64,000 bases of DNA from Sphingomonas endophytica (GCF_001476895.1 NZ_LDTB01000001.1:124001-188000); one strand, 5' to 3'. Positions 19,791 to 28,581 are shown, counted from the first letter of the stretch. Program-made: numbers and translations. The notes: a model not told the origin generated them from the sequence alone.

Positions 19791-20693
19791 ATGATGCCGC
19801 TCAACTGCGAGCTTTTGGACCTGCGCGCCCTGATTGCGGTCGCCGAGGGCAAGAGCTTCCTGCGTGCCGCCAAGCAGCTCAACCTGTCGCAGCCGGCGTT
19901 GAGCCGCCGCGTCCAGAAGCTGGAGGCGACGATCGGCACCCCGTTGCTGGAGCGCACGACACGCAGTGTGCGGTTAACCCCGGCCGGACAGGAGATCGTC
20001 CCGCTGCTGCGGCGGTTGATCGAGGAGATCGACAGTTCGCTGCTGGGGATGATGGCGCTGGGCGAGCGGCAGGCCGGGCGATTGACGGTGGCCAGCATCC
20101 CCAGCGCGACGGTGCGGTTCCTGCCCGACGTGCTGGAACGGTTCGGACGCGAGTATCGCAACGTGCGCGTGCGCGTGCTGGACCTGTCGGCCACCGAATG
20201 CGCCGAGGCGGTGCGGACGGGCGAGGCGGAGTTCGCGATCAGTCTGCCGGTGACCTCGGACGGCGACCTGTCGTTCGAGCCGCTGACCGACGACCCCTAT
20301 GGCCTGGTGTGCCGCCGGGACGATCCGCTGGCCGAGCTGCCCGACCCGACATGGACCGATCTGACGGGATTGCGGTTGGTGACGGTGCATATGGGGAGCG
20401 GCAATCGCACCGCGCTGGACGCGGGGTTGACGCGCGCCGGGATCGAGCTGCGCTGGTTCTATGAAGTGACGCGGCTCACCTCGGCTCTGGCGCTGGTTCA
20501 GGCGGGGCTGGGGCCATCGGTGCTGCCGCGCCTCGCCTGTACGGGGCCGGACGCGCGCGACCTGTTGTGGCGACCGTTGCGCGGGGCGGAGGTGGTGCGG
20601 ACGATCGGCGTGCTGCGGCGTGCCTCCGCCACGCTGTCGCCGACCGCGTCACGGCTGATGGCGCTGCTCGCCGCCGCCTGGGTCGATCGCTGA
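19791..20693 (+). CDS. LysR family transcriptional regulator
   Basis: 300 residues. The N-terminal winged HTH (residues ~8-65: LRALIAVAEGKSFLRAAKQLNLSQPALSRRVQKLEATIG) is followed by a LysR substrate-binding domain (~90-295). It converges on the DctA-like symporter with a 45-bp overlap, and is the only regulator in the 19.8-25.8 kb transport locus. It probably senses a carboxylate and acts at the symporter/binding-protein divergent promoter, where a T-N11-A dyad is seen. The inducer is unknown. Confidence 0.92.
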   Translation: MMPLNCELLDLRALIAVAEGKSFLRAAKQLNLSQPALSRRVQKLEATIGTPLLERTTRSVRLTPAGQEIVPLLRRLIEEIDSSLLGMMALGERQAGRLTVASIPSATVRFLPDVLERFGREYRNVRVRVLDLSATECAEAVRTGEAEFAISLPVTSDGDLSFEPLTDDPYGLVCRRDDPLAELPDPTWTDLTGLRLVTVHMGSGNRTALDAGLTRAGIELRWFYEVTRLTSALALVQAGLGPSVLPRLACTGPDARDLLWRPLRGAEVVRTIGVLRRASATLSPTASRLMALLAAAWVDR

Positions 20694-21908
20694 CGCCAGT
20701 CGGGCCCCGCTCCAGCGCGACACGAGCAGGGAGGCGGCCACGTTGGCGGTGGCGCTGGTCAGCGCGCGCATTTCCGAGAGGAAGCGGTCGATCGCGATCA
20801 GCAGCGCCGCCGCCCCGACCGGGATGTCGGGCAGGAGCGACAGCGTGAGCAGAAGCGCCGAGAAGCCGCTGCCGGTCACACCGGCGGCCGCCTTCGACGT
20901 GACGAGCATCACGAGCAGGAACACGCCGATCCGCTCCGGCGGCAGCGCGACGCCGAGCGCTTCACCAAGGAACATCGTGGCGACGATCAGGTACACCGCC
21001 GTTCCGGCAAGGTTGAGCGAGTAACCGAGCGGCACGGTAAGCCCGACGATGCTGCGCGGGCAGCCCAGCGCTTCCAGTTTGACGATGAGGCGCGGCAGCA
21101 CCACCTCGGTGGAGGAGGTGCCGAGTACGATCAGGATTTCCTCGCGGAAGGTGCGCGACAGTCGTCCCGCGCCCAGCCCGGTCGTCAGCCACACGCTCGT
21201 CACCAGCGCCGCGATGAGCGCTCCGCACGCCAGCGCGAGCGTCGCGGCGAGCAGGCCGAGCGAGCCGATGAAGCCGAGCCCGTAGGTGCCGACCGTGTAG
21301 GCGATGGCCCCGAAGGCACCGATCGGCGCGGCGCGGATCAGGAAGCCGAAGATGGCGAACTGAAGGCGGGTCAGCGCCTCGATCGCGCGCACGATGGGCG
21401 CGCCCGCCTCCCCGATCCTGAGCAGACCGAACCCGACCAGCCCGGCGACGAACAGCACCGGCAGGACGTCCCCTGCGGTGAACGCGGAGAACAACGTTTC
21501 CGGCACCATGCGGATCAGGAAATCGCCCGCGCCGGTGACATGCCGCCCCGCCAATTGCCGTTCGAGCTCGGCCGCCGCATCGCCATAGGACGGCAGCGGC
21601 AAGCCATCGCCCGGCCGAAGGAGCAGCGCCGCCGTCAACCCGATCATGAGCGCCGCGACGGTGATCGCCACGAAGACGATCAGGCTGCGCAGTACCGTCG
21701 TCCCCGTATCGCGCGCCGCGCCGTGGCGGACGATCCCTTCGACGATCGTGCAGAACAGCACCGGCGGCACCATCATCCGCATCGCCTTCACGAACGCGAT
21801 ACCCAGCGGTCCGAGATCACGCCCGAAGGCTGGCGCTGCGTAGCCGATCGCGGTGCCGGCGAGGATGCCGAGCAGCATCTGGACGTACAACCGACGGAAC
21901 GCCCGCAC
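20649..21908 (-). CDS. DctA-like dicarboxylate:cation symporter (DAACS family)
   Basis: 419 residues with a GTG start behind GGGAGGGCGAG. A multi-pass inner-membrane carrier with two re-entrant hairpins. GTSSTEVVLPR (263-273) is the serine-rich HP1 tip. The C-terminal DRFLSEMRALTSATANVAASLL aligns with the DctA substrate helix. The TM7 motif, normally NxDGT, reads NLAGT (299-303), so the aspartate that helps bind a sodium ion in this family is missing. A C4-dicarboxylate or related substrate is likely. It is divergent from the binding-protein/MFS/porin genes. Confidence 0.9.
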   Translation of the reverse strand: MRAFRRLYVQMLLGILAGTAIGYAAPAFGRDLGPLGIAFVKAMRMMVPPVLFCTIVEGIVRHGAARDTGTTVLRSLIVFVAITVAALMIGLTAALLLRPGDGLPLPSYGDAAAELERQLAGRHVTGAGDFLIRMVPETLFSAFTAGDVLPVLFVAGLVGFGLLRIGEAGAPIVRAIEALTRLQFAIFGFLIRAAPIGAFGAIAYTVGTYGLGFIGSLGLLAATLALACGALIAALVTSVWLTTGLGAGRLSRTFREEILIVLGTSSTEVVLPRLIVKLEALGCPRSIVGLTVPLGYSLNLAGTAVYLIVATMFLGEALGVALPPERIGVFLLVMLVTSKAAAGVTGSGFSALLLTLSLLPDIPVGAAALLIAIDRFLSEMRALTSATANVAASLLVSRWSGARLASAIDPGGGEQRHQP

Positions 21909-21953
21909 CTCGCCCTCCCACTGTATTCATGCGCCCGGCGCATCAAGCGCCCC

Positions 21954-21970
21954 GATCATTGCATTTGATC
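21954..21970. promoter_or_regulatory. LysR-type T-N11-A dyad in the divergent promoter
   Basis: GATCA-N7-TGATC lies 46 bp before the symporter start and 99 bp before the binding-protein start. The inner TCA-N7-TGA satisfies the T-N11-A rule of LysR binding sites. Binding by the LysR protein encoded at 19.8 kb is inferred. Confidence 0.45.
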
Positions 21971-22068
21971 GCACGCCGCCGCCTGGTGTCTAGTGAACCG
22001 CGAGGCACGATGGCTCAAGCCTTTGCCGACGCGAAAACCGCCGACGAGCGGGACAGAGAGAGGTTTGC

Positions 22069-22902
22069 ATGAAACCCCCATCACGATCATCGACGCGGCG
22101 CCGCGCGCTGGGTCTCGGCCTGCTGGTCGGCATCGCTTCGCTGGTGACACCGGCGCAGGCGCGGGAGGCGACGCCGGTCGCGGTCCGCGAACTGCACGTC
22201 GTCACCTCGGGCGGCTTCACCGCCGCGTTCGAGGCGCTGGCCGACCGCTACCAGCGCGCCACGGGCATCCGCATCGTCACCGAACACGGCCCGTCGATGG
22301 GCGAGACGCCGCAGGCGATCCCGCATCGGCTGGCGCGGCATGAGGACGCCGATGTCGTGATCCTGGCGCGCAGCGGGCTCGACAAGCTTGCCGCGCAGGA
22401 TCTGGTCGCGCCCGCCACCGTCACCGATCTCGGCCTGTCGAAGATCGCCGCGGCGGTGAAGGCCGGCGCTCCGGTGCCGAATATCGCGACCCCCGACGCG
22501 TTGAGGTCCACGCTGCTGAACGCCAAGTCCGTCGCATGGTCGGACAGCGCGTCGGGCGTCTATATCCAGTCGACGATGCTCGAACGGCTGGGCGTCGCCG
22601 ATCAGGTCCGCCCGAAGGGGACGATGATACCGGCGACCCCGGTCGGACGGATCGTGGCCGAGGGCAAGGCGGAGATCGGCTTCCAGCAGCTCAGCGAGTT
22701 GAAGGCGGTCAAGGGCATCCGCATCCTCGGCCTCATTCCCGAGTCGCTGCAAAAGGTCACGCCCTTCTCCGCCGGGGTGGTCGCCTATTCGCCGCATCAG
22801 GCGGAGGCGCGTGCGCTGATCGCGTATCTCGCATCCCCCAAAGCCTATCCGATCATCCGCGCCAGCGGACTGGAACCCGCATCGCAAAGGGCCGAGCCAT
22901 GA
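22069..22902 (+). CDS. Orphan periplasmic solute-binding protein (ModA-like fold)
   Basis: 277 residues. Basic twin-arginine-like N-region (STRRRALGLGLLVG) and signal cleavage near AQA. The mature part resembles type-2 periplasmic binding proteins of the molybdate/anion group: LHVVTSGGFTAAFEALADRYQRATG, DVVILARSGLDKL, and late EIGFQQLSEL. GAGAGAGG lies just before the ATG. No ABC permease or ATPase gene is nearby; its stop overlaps the MFS start by 4 bp. It may deliver ligand to the MFS carrier or sense it. The substrate is not evident; an organic acid is inferred from context. Confidence 0.78.
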   Translation: MKPPSRSSTRRRALGLGLLVGIASLVTPAQAREATPVAVRELHVVTSGGFTAAFEALADRYQRATGIRIVTEHGPSMGETPQAIPHRLARHEDADVVILARSGLDKLAAQDLVAPATVTDLGLSKIAAAVKAGAPVPNIATPDALRSTLLNAKSVAWSDSASGVYIQSTMLERLGVADQVRPKGTMIPATPVGRIVAEGKAEIGFQQLSELKAVKGIRILGLIPESLQKVTPFSAGVVAYSPHQAEARALIAYLASPKAYPIIRASGLEPASQRAEP

Positions 22903-24209
22903 CCGCTGCCACCGCATCCTTCGACGCCGCGGCGCCGATCTCCGCCGAGCGCAAGCGCTCCGCCTTCAAGTCGATCTTCATCGTCGCCAGCGGCAACTTC
23001 CTGGAGATGTTCGACTTCATGGTGTTCGGCTATTACGCCACCTACATCGCGAAGGCGTTCTTCCCGACCGGGAGCGAGTTCGCCTCGCTGATGCTGACCC
23101 TGATGACGTTCGGCGCCGGCTTCCTGATGCGGCCGGTCGGCGCGCTGGTGCTGGGCGCGTATATCGACAAGCACGGGCGGCGGCAGGGGCTGCTGCTGAC
23201 GCTGGGCCTGATGGCGCTGGGCACGCTCGCGATCGCGATCACCCCGACCTATGCCCAGATCGGCGTCGCCGCGCCGGTCATCATCCTGCTCGGACGGCTG
23301 GTGCAGGGCCTGTCGGCGGGCGTCGAGGTCGGCGGCGTGTCGGTCTATCTGAACGAGATCGCACCGCCCGACCGCAAGGGCTTCTTCTGCTCGTGGCAGT
23401 CGGCCAGCCAGCAGGCGGCCGTGGTGTTCGCGGCGCTGATCGGGCTGATCGTGTCGACCAGCCTCGATCCCGTGACGATGCAGGCGTGGGGGTGGCGCAT
23501 TCCGTTCATCATCGGCTGCGTGATGATCCCGTTCCTGTTCGTCATCCGTCGCCACATGGAGGAGACGGAGGTGTTCCTGAAGCGCAAGGATCACCCCAGC
23601 CTGGGCCAGATCATACGCACGATCGGCGGCAATTGGGGCGTGGTGTTGCAGGGGACGCTGATGGCGGTGATGACGACCGTCTTCTTCTACATGATCACCG
23701 CCTATACCCCGACCTATGGCAACAAGGTGCTGTCGCTGACGCCGGGATCGGCGCTGTTCGTCACCGCCTGCGTCGGCATCACCAATTTTGTCCTGCTGCC
23801 GGCGATGGGCGCATTGTCGGACCGCGTCGGGCGCAAGCCGCTGCTGATGACCGCGACGGTGCTGGGCGCGGTGCTGGCCTATCCGATGATGAGCTGGCTG
23901 GTCGCCGCGCCCAGCTTCGGGCGGCTGTTGACGGTCGAGCTGCTGCTCGCCGCCATCTACGCCACCTATAACGGCGCGTTCATCGTCTATCTGACCGAGG
24001 TGATCCCGCCGCATGTCCGCACCGTCGGGTTCAGCCTGGCGTACAGCCTGGCGACCGCGATCTTCGGCGGCTTCACGCCGGCGATCAGCACCGCGCTGAT
24101 CGGCGCGACCGGAGACAAGGCGATCCCCGGCGCCTGGTGCGCCGCCGCCGCCGTGCTCTCGCTGGTGGCGCTGCTGATCGGCGCGCGCCTGCGCCACCGC
24201 GCCGACTGA
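22899..24209 (+). CDS. MFS transporter, citrate/tricarballylate:proton symporter type
   Basis: 436 residues, 12 predicted transmembrane segments. It is of the metabolite:H+ symporter branch (CitA/TcuC/ShiA/KgtP-like): NFLEMFDFMVFGYYATYIAKAFFP in TM1, RPVGALVLGAYIDKHGRRQGLLLTL loop 2-3, GLSAGVEVGGVSVYLNEIAP, and GALSDRVGRKPLL in the second half. The ATGA overlap with the binding protein indicates a single mRNA with coupled translation. A tri- or dicarboxylate is the likely substrate. Confidence 0.88.
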   Translation: MTAATASFDAAAPISAERKRSAFKSIFIVASGNFLEMFDFMVFGYYATYIAKAFFPTGSEFASLMLTLMTFGAGFLMRPVGALVLGAYIDKHGRRQGLLLTLGLMALGTLAIAITPTYAQIGVAAPVIILLGRLVQGLSAGVEVGGVSVYLNEIAPPDRKGFFCSWQSASQQAAVVFAALIGLIVSTSLDPVTMQAWGWRIPFIIGCVMIPFLFVIRRHMEETEVFLKRKDHPSLGQIIRTIGGNWGVVLQGTLMAVMTTVFFYMITAYTPTYGNKVLSLTPGSALFVTACVGITNFVLLPAMGALSDRVGRKPLLMTATVLGAVLAYPMMSWLVAAPSFGRLLTVELLLAAIYATYNGAFIVYLTEVIPPHVRTVGFSLAYSLATAIFGGFTPAISTALIGATGDKAIPGAWCAAAAVLSLVALLIGARLRHRAD

Positions 24210-24303
24210 CCGATCCGCCGCCGGGCGCCGCGAAGGCGTCCGGCGGCTCCGTTTCGAGGCGGCGGCCACGCAGCCGCGCCCGCTTCCCCGAGAGGATGCC
24301 GTC

Positions 24304-25755
24304 ATGTATCGAGGAGCGTTGCTCGTCGCGGGACTGTGCGCGTCGCTGCCGGCCGGGGCGCAAGACTCCGGGGACGTCGCCCGGCTCTCGCGGCTGGTCG
24401 AGGCGCAGCAGGCGCAGATCGCGCGGCTGGAGGCACGGCTCGCCGCGCTGGAGGGCGCGCCCGCGACGACGACATCCGCCGCGCGGCAAAGCGCGCAAGC
24501 CACCCCGTCGCAGCGGACGCCCGCGCCGCTGGGCCAATCGCTTCCCTCCGACGCGCACCCGCCGTCGCTCGACGCGCGGCTGGCGCGGATCGAACAGGCG
24601 CAGAAGGAAAATGTCCATGTCGACTGGTCGAAGGGGACCCCCGAGTTCACCAGCGGGGACGGCAGGCTGTCGTTCCGGCCGCGCGGACGGATCCTGCTCG
24701 ACTGGGGATCGACGACCGGCAGTACGGTCGCGGCGCGCAACCTGACCGCGACGCAGGCACGGTCGCTGCGCCTCGGGTTCGAGGGCTCGGTCGGCAAGCA
24801 TCTGTCCTACCTGCTGGAGGGGGACTTCGCCGACAATGAGATCGCGATCAAATCGGCGTATCTCGCCTGGACGACGCGGGTCATGGGACAACAGGCGGAG
24901 TTTGCGCTGGGCAACCGGCTCAACGATCGCGGGCTCGACGGGTCGAGCGGCACGATCTCCGTGCCGTTCCTGGAGCGCAACGTCGTCGGTGCGGGGATCA
25001 TCCCGGTACGCGGCTTCTTCGGGCTGGGCGCGGCGGCGCGGCTGTATGGCGACGGCTGGCACGTCGGCGTGCAGGTGTCCGGAGACGACATCAACAACCC
25101 CGGCACGGCGGGCGACGGCCTGACGATCGGCGCCCGGGCGCACTGGAACCCGGTGAAGACCGCGCGCTGGATCCTGCATCTGGGCACTTGGGCCTTCCAC
25201 GAACGGCTGGCCAGCGACGTGAGCCGGCCGACGCGCAGCATCGCGATCGGCGGCTTCTTCAACGACAACCTCCGCGTCGCGCCCGGTACGTTCAGGGAAG
25301 CGCGCGAGGGCGACGGATATGGCGTGGAGCTGGGGACGTTCCACAAGTCCGTATGGGCGTATGGCGAATATGGCGCGCGGCGTCTGGAGAATGCGGCGGG
25401 CGCCGCGACCGGGCAGTCGGCGTGGGCGGTGCAGGGCGGCTGGTTCGTTACCGGTGAGACGCCGCCTTACCTGACGCGCGGCGGCGTGTGGAGCCGGCCG
25501 CGCGTGCTGCGTCCGTTCACCTCCGGCGGCGGCGGCGCGATCGAACTGGCAGCGCGGTATGAGGCGATCGACTTCAGCGACAATCCGACCGCCGGACGCG
25601 GCACCGCCGCGACGTTCGGCATCAACTGGTATCTGAACAACTTCGTTCGGCTGCAACTGAACGCGATCGACTGGGCGGTCACCAATCCCACGCCGGCCAC
25701 GATCGGGGAGGATCGTGGGCAGACGGTGATCGGACGCGTGCAGGTGGCGTTCTGA
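24304..25755 (+). CDS. OprO/OprP-type outer membrane porin
   Basis: 483 residues. A short signal peptide ending at GAQ, a coiled coil (residues ~25-60, LVEAQQAQIARLEARLAALE) and a linker. The 16-strand barrel follows, with family hallmarks RGRILLDWGS, LEGDFADNEIAIKSAYLAW and the C-terminal phenylalanine (GRVQVAF). Despite the phosphate-selective family name, many members pass other anions. Its position 94 bp after the MFS gene suggests it admits the same organic acid. Confidence 0.88.
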   Translation: MYRGALLVAGLCASLPAGAQDSGDVARLSRLVEAQQAQIARLEARLAALEGAPATTTSAARQSAQATPSQRTPAPLGQSLPSDAHPPSLDARLARIEQAQKENVHVDWSKGTPEFTSGDGRLSFRPRGRILLDWGSTTGSTVAARNLTATQARSLRLGFEGSVGKHLSYLLEGDFADNEIAIKSAYLAWTTRVMGQQAEFALGNRLNDRGLDGSSGTISVPFLERNVVGAGIIPVRGFFGLGAAARLYGDGWHVGVQVSGDDINNPGTAGDGLTIGARAHWNPVKTARWILHLGTWAFHERLASDVSRPTRSIAIGGFFNDNLRVAPGTFREAREGDGYGVELGTFHKSVWAYGEYGARRLENAAGAATGQSAWAVQGGWFVTGETPPYLTRGGVWSRPRVLRPFTSGGGGAIELAARYEAIDFSDNPTAGRGTAATFGINWYLNNFVRLQLNAIDWAVTNPTPATIGEDRGQTVIGRVQVAF

Positions 25756-25883
25756 TGCCGGGGCGTCGCGTGAGGACAGTGCGGCGACGCCATCGGTGAG
25801 ACGTGAGCGCGTCGCGCCCCGGGAGCGTGAGGGCGCAATGCCATCTACCGGCTGGTTAACACATGATATTTTCACGAAAGAGC

Positions 25884-25903
25884 GCTATCGGAAGAACGAT
25901 AGC
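25884..25903 (+). promoter_or_regulatory. Inverted repeat in the leader of the second diguanylate cyclase
   Basis: GCTATCG-GAAGAA-CGATAGC ends 13 bp before the ATG at 25917. It could be an operator or an RNA hairpin at the ribosome-binding site. The surrounding ~60 bases are unusually A/T-rich, as expected for a promoter. Confidence 0.35.
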
Positions 25904-25916
25904 TCCCTGGATATGA

Positions 25917-27008
25917 ATGTTGCCGACGCTCGATTCCGCCACCGTCCACCTGTGCACCGTCCTGTCGAGCCTGTCGTTCGGGGTGCTGTTCGTCGCGCTG
26001 TGGGTGCTGCGGGGCGGGCGCGCCTTCTACCTGCTCTGTGGCGGCGCGGCGTTGACTTATGCCGCGACGCTGGCCGGCTTCGGCATTCCGGCACGCGGGC
26101 TCGCCTTCTCCACGCTGCTGTGCGTCGGTGTCGGCGCCTACAACAGCTACATGCTGGCGGCCCTCCGAAAGTTCGAAGGTGGGCGCGCCGTGAACTGGCT
26201 CGTCCTCGCGTCGCCGATCCTGTCGGGGCTGTCGTACCTCGTCGTTACCCTATGGCTTGGCGATGAAGCGGCGGGGCGCATGGCCAATTCCGTCGTACTG
26301 GGCGTGGCGACGGCGGCGGTCGGGCTGGTCTTCCTGCGCGCGACCGGATCACGGGCTCCCCGCAGCCGGCGCATCGTCGGCGTGATCCAGATGGCCTATG
26401 TCCCGTCCTATGTGGTGTCGGTCGGCCTGGAGATGGCCGGAATGGTGCAGCGCGACTGGCTGTCGCTCATCCCGTTGCTCAGCGATCAGGTGCTGCTGGG
26501 CGTCCTGAACGTCGCGCTGCTGTCGATGCCCGGTGAACGCGCCGAAGCGGAGCTGCGGGAGAAGGCGCTGCGCGATCCGCTCACCGGTGCGTGGAACCGG
26601 GCGGGCCTCGACCGCATCGGCAAGGACGCCGTCGGACCGATGGAAGTGATCGTGTTCGACGTCGACAATTTCAAGCAACTGAACGACCGACATGGCCATG
26701 CCGCCGGCGACGCCGTGTTGCAGTCGCTGGCGTCCAAGGCGACCGCGGCGATGCCGAGCGACGCCCATCTGATCCGGCTGGGTGGCGATGAATTCGCCGC
26801 CCTGGTGCCGTTCGTTCGTAGCGGTCTCCGCGCGGCGCGGATTGCCGAGACGCTGCGGATCGTCGCCCGTGACGAAACGCTTTGTACCATCAGCGTCGGG
26901 CTGGCCGCCACCGGCAGCGATGCCGCGGATCTTGCGGGCGCTTTCGAGCGCGCCGACCAGATGCTGTACCGCGCGAAGCGGGAGGGGCGGGACCGCGTCG
27001 CGGCGTGA
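25917..27008 (+). CDS. Membrane diguanylate cyclase (GGDEF)
   Basis: 363 residues. Six to seven transmembrane helices fill residues ~10-205, followed by a GGDEF domain with RDPLTGAWNRAGL, VDNFKQLNDRHGHAAGD and the intact active site GGDEF (289-293). The five-residue-upstream I-site is absent (PSDA in place of RxxD), so product inhibition is not expected. This contrasts with the cyclase at 2.3 kb. No sensory domain apart from the membrane part. The ATG at 25913 is out of frame. Confidence 0.9.
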   Translation: MLPTLDSATVHLCTVLSSLSFGVLFVALWVLRGGRAFYLLCGGAALTYAATLAGFGIPARGLAFSTLLCVGVGAYNSYMLAALRKFEGGRAVNWLVLASPILSGLSYLVVTLWLGDEAAGRMANSVVLGVATAAVGLVFLRATGSRAPRSRRIVGVIQMAYVPSYVVSVGLEMAGMVQRDWLSLIPLLSDQVLLGVLNVALLSMPGERAEAELREKALRDPLTGAWNRAGLDRIGKDAVGPMEVIVFDVDNFKQLNDRHGHAAGDAVLQSLASKATAAMPSDAHLIRLGGDEFAALVPFVRSGLRAARIAETLRIVARDETLCTISVGLAATGSDAADLAGAFERADQMLYRAKREGRDRVAA

Positions 27009-27066
27009 TCGTGTTGTGCGTGCGCGAACGGATGCCCAATCGCTCCACGATGTGATACACGGGCGC

Positions 27067-27486
27067 GTGTCCACCGCTGTACCCCATCGCTTCGCCATCG
27101 GCATCGAGTCGGCCGACATCGACTTCATGGGTCACGTGAACAACGCGAGCTATCTGAAGTGGGTGCAGGCGGCGGTGCTGGACCATTGGCGCGCCCTGGC
27201 CCCGGCCGAGATCGCCGCCCGGCACCTGTGGGTCGCGCTGAAGCATGAGATCACCTACCGCAAGCCGGCGTTCCTGGAGGACGATGTGATCGCGACCGTG
27301 CTGCTGGAGAAGGTGCATGGCGCACGGGCGTTCTACGATACGGTGATCCGCCGGGGTGAGGAGGTGCTGGCCGAGGTCAAGTCGAGCTGGTGCTGTCTGG
27401 ACGCATCGACGATGCGCCCCGCACGATTGGCGCAGGACGTGATCGAGCATTTCTTTCCTCGTCCCGATCCGCACACCGGCTCCTGA
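27067..27486 (+). CDS. Acyl-CoA thioesterase, 4HBT/hot-dog family
   Basis: 139 residues from a GTG at 27067; the start is uncertain because no good Shine-Dalgarno is seen. The hot-dog motif with the catalytic acid is clear: DIDFMGHVNNASYLKWVQAAVLDHW (family pattern D-x-D-x-x-x-H-V-N-N). It also has TYRKPAFLEDDVIATV. It hydrolyses acyl-CoA or acyl-ACP thioesters; the chain-length preference cannot be told. It may share an mRNA with the cyclase upstream. Confidence 0.85.
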   Translation: MSTAVPHRFAIGIESADIDFMGHVNNASYLKWVQAAVLDHWRALAPAEIAARHLWVALKHEITYRKPAFLEDDVIATVLLEKVHGARAFYDTVIRRGEEVLAEVKSSWCCLDASTMRPARLAQDVIEHFFPRPDPHTGS

Positions 27487-27583
27487 ACGCCGAAGCGCCG
27501 CCCTTTCGATGCTGTCGTTCGGCAGGGCGCGGCAAGGCCGGGCATCAAGCGGCGCGGCGTTTCGCGCCCTTTCATAAGTAGTT

Positions 27584-27599
27584 GTTATCGATCGATAAC
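27584..27599. promoter_or_regulatory. 16-bp perfect palindrome upstream of the NIPSNAP gene
   Basis: GTTATCGATCGATAAC, 70 bp before the start codon, inside an A/T-rich promoter-like stretch. The form fits operators of LacI- or GntR-type regulators. No such regulator is encoded nearby. Confidence 0.45.
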
Positions 27600-27669
27600 C
27601 AAATCTCGTTGATTGACGACAGCGGTCAGATGCGCTCCCTTGGCGGCGTTACAGCCTGAAGGGGGAGCG

Positions 27670-28464
27670 ATGCCAATGTCGATGGACCGACGTTCGATAC
27701 TGGGGGCGGCCGCGATCGCCGGCCTTGCCCTCACGACCGAGGACGTGACGGCACAGCCGCGGGCGACGCAGCGCGAGGTCTATGAACTTCGTTCCTATCG
27801 GCTTGTGAACGGGCCGATGCGGGAGCGGCTGGACACCTACCTTCGGGACGCGTTCATCCCGGCCGCCCGGCGCGCCGGAAGCGGCCCGGTGGGGGTATGC
27901 ACCGTGACGATCGGCCCGGATGCGCCCAGCCTGTACGTCCTCGTTCCGCATCCCACCATCGCCGACTTCGTGGCGATGCCGGGCAGGCTGACCAGCGACG
28001 CGGCTTATCTGCGTGCCGCCGCCTCGTTCCTGCGCGCCACGCCGGCCGATCCGCCTTATGCCTCTCTGGAAATCAAGCTGATGCAGGCATTTCCTCACCT
28101 CCCGCGTATGGAAGTGCCCGGCCAAAGCGCACGCATCTTCGAACTACGGACCTACCACAGCCATGCCGAAACGGCGGGCGCGACCAAGATCGACATGTTC
28201 GATACCGGTGGCGAACTGGACATCTTCCGACGCACCGGCCTTGCCCCGGTCTTCTTCGCGCAAGACCTGACCGGCGTGCGCCTGCCGAGCCTGACCTATA
28301 TGCTCACCTTTCCGGACATGCCCACTCGCGAGCGGGCGTGGCGCACCTTCGGTTCCGACCCGGCGTGGAAAAAATTGATCGCGACGCCGGGCCTGACCGA
28401 CCCGGAGATCACCACGGGGATCGACAATCGCATCCTCAGCCCGACGCCCTATTCGCAGATCTAG
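27670..28464 (+). CDS. Exported NIPSNAP family protein
   Basis: 264 residues from the ATG at 27670, chosen because GGGGGAG lies just upstream. The N-terminus (MDRRSILGAAAIAGLALT) looks like a Tat signal. Two dimeric alpha/beta-barrel NIPSNAP repeats follow, opening with YELRSYRL (~residue 37) and FELRTYHS (~155). NIPSNAP proteins in bacteria are often encoded with sugar- or sugar-acid-degradation genes, but no enzyme activity is established. Monocistronic, with a palindromic operator-like site upstream. Confidence 0.82.
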   Translation: MPMSMDRRSILGAAAIAGLALTTEDVTAQPRATQREVYELRSYRLVNGPMRERLDTYLRDAFIPAARRAGSGPVGVCTVTIGPDAPSLYVLVPHPTIADFVAMPGRLTSDAAYLRAAASFLRATPADPPYASLEIKLMQAFPHLPRMEVPGQSARIFELRTYHSHAETAGATKIDMFDTGGELDIFRRTGLAPVFFAQDLTGVRLPSLTYMLTFPDMPTRERAWRTFGSDPAWKKLIATPGLTDPEITTGIDNRILSPTPYSQI

Positions 28465-28491
28465 GATGGCGGTCATTTTGCGGGAGAGAAT

Positions 28492-28581
28492 TGGCGGAAG
28501 AGGTGGGATTCGAACCCACGGACAGCTTGCACCGTCGCCGGTTTTCAAGACCGGTGCCTTAAACCGCTCGGCCACTCTTCC
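28492..28581 (-). tRNA. tRNA-Ser(TGA)
   Basis: 90 nt including encoded CCA. Acceptor GGAAGAG/CTCTTCC with discriminator G; anticodon stem ACCGG-type with loop CTTGAAA (anticodon TGA); a long variable arm typical of serine tRNAs; T-loop GGTTCGAATCC. It reads UCN codons. It lies 27 bp after the NIPSNAP stop, antiparallel to it. Confidence 0.96.

Noticed and set aside
25856-25870. CtrA-like TTAA-N7-TTAA site before the second diguanylate cyclase
   Set aside because: Only the first half is exact (second half TATT); a single near-match is expected by chance in A/T-rich promoter DNA.
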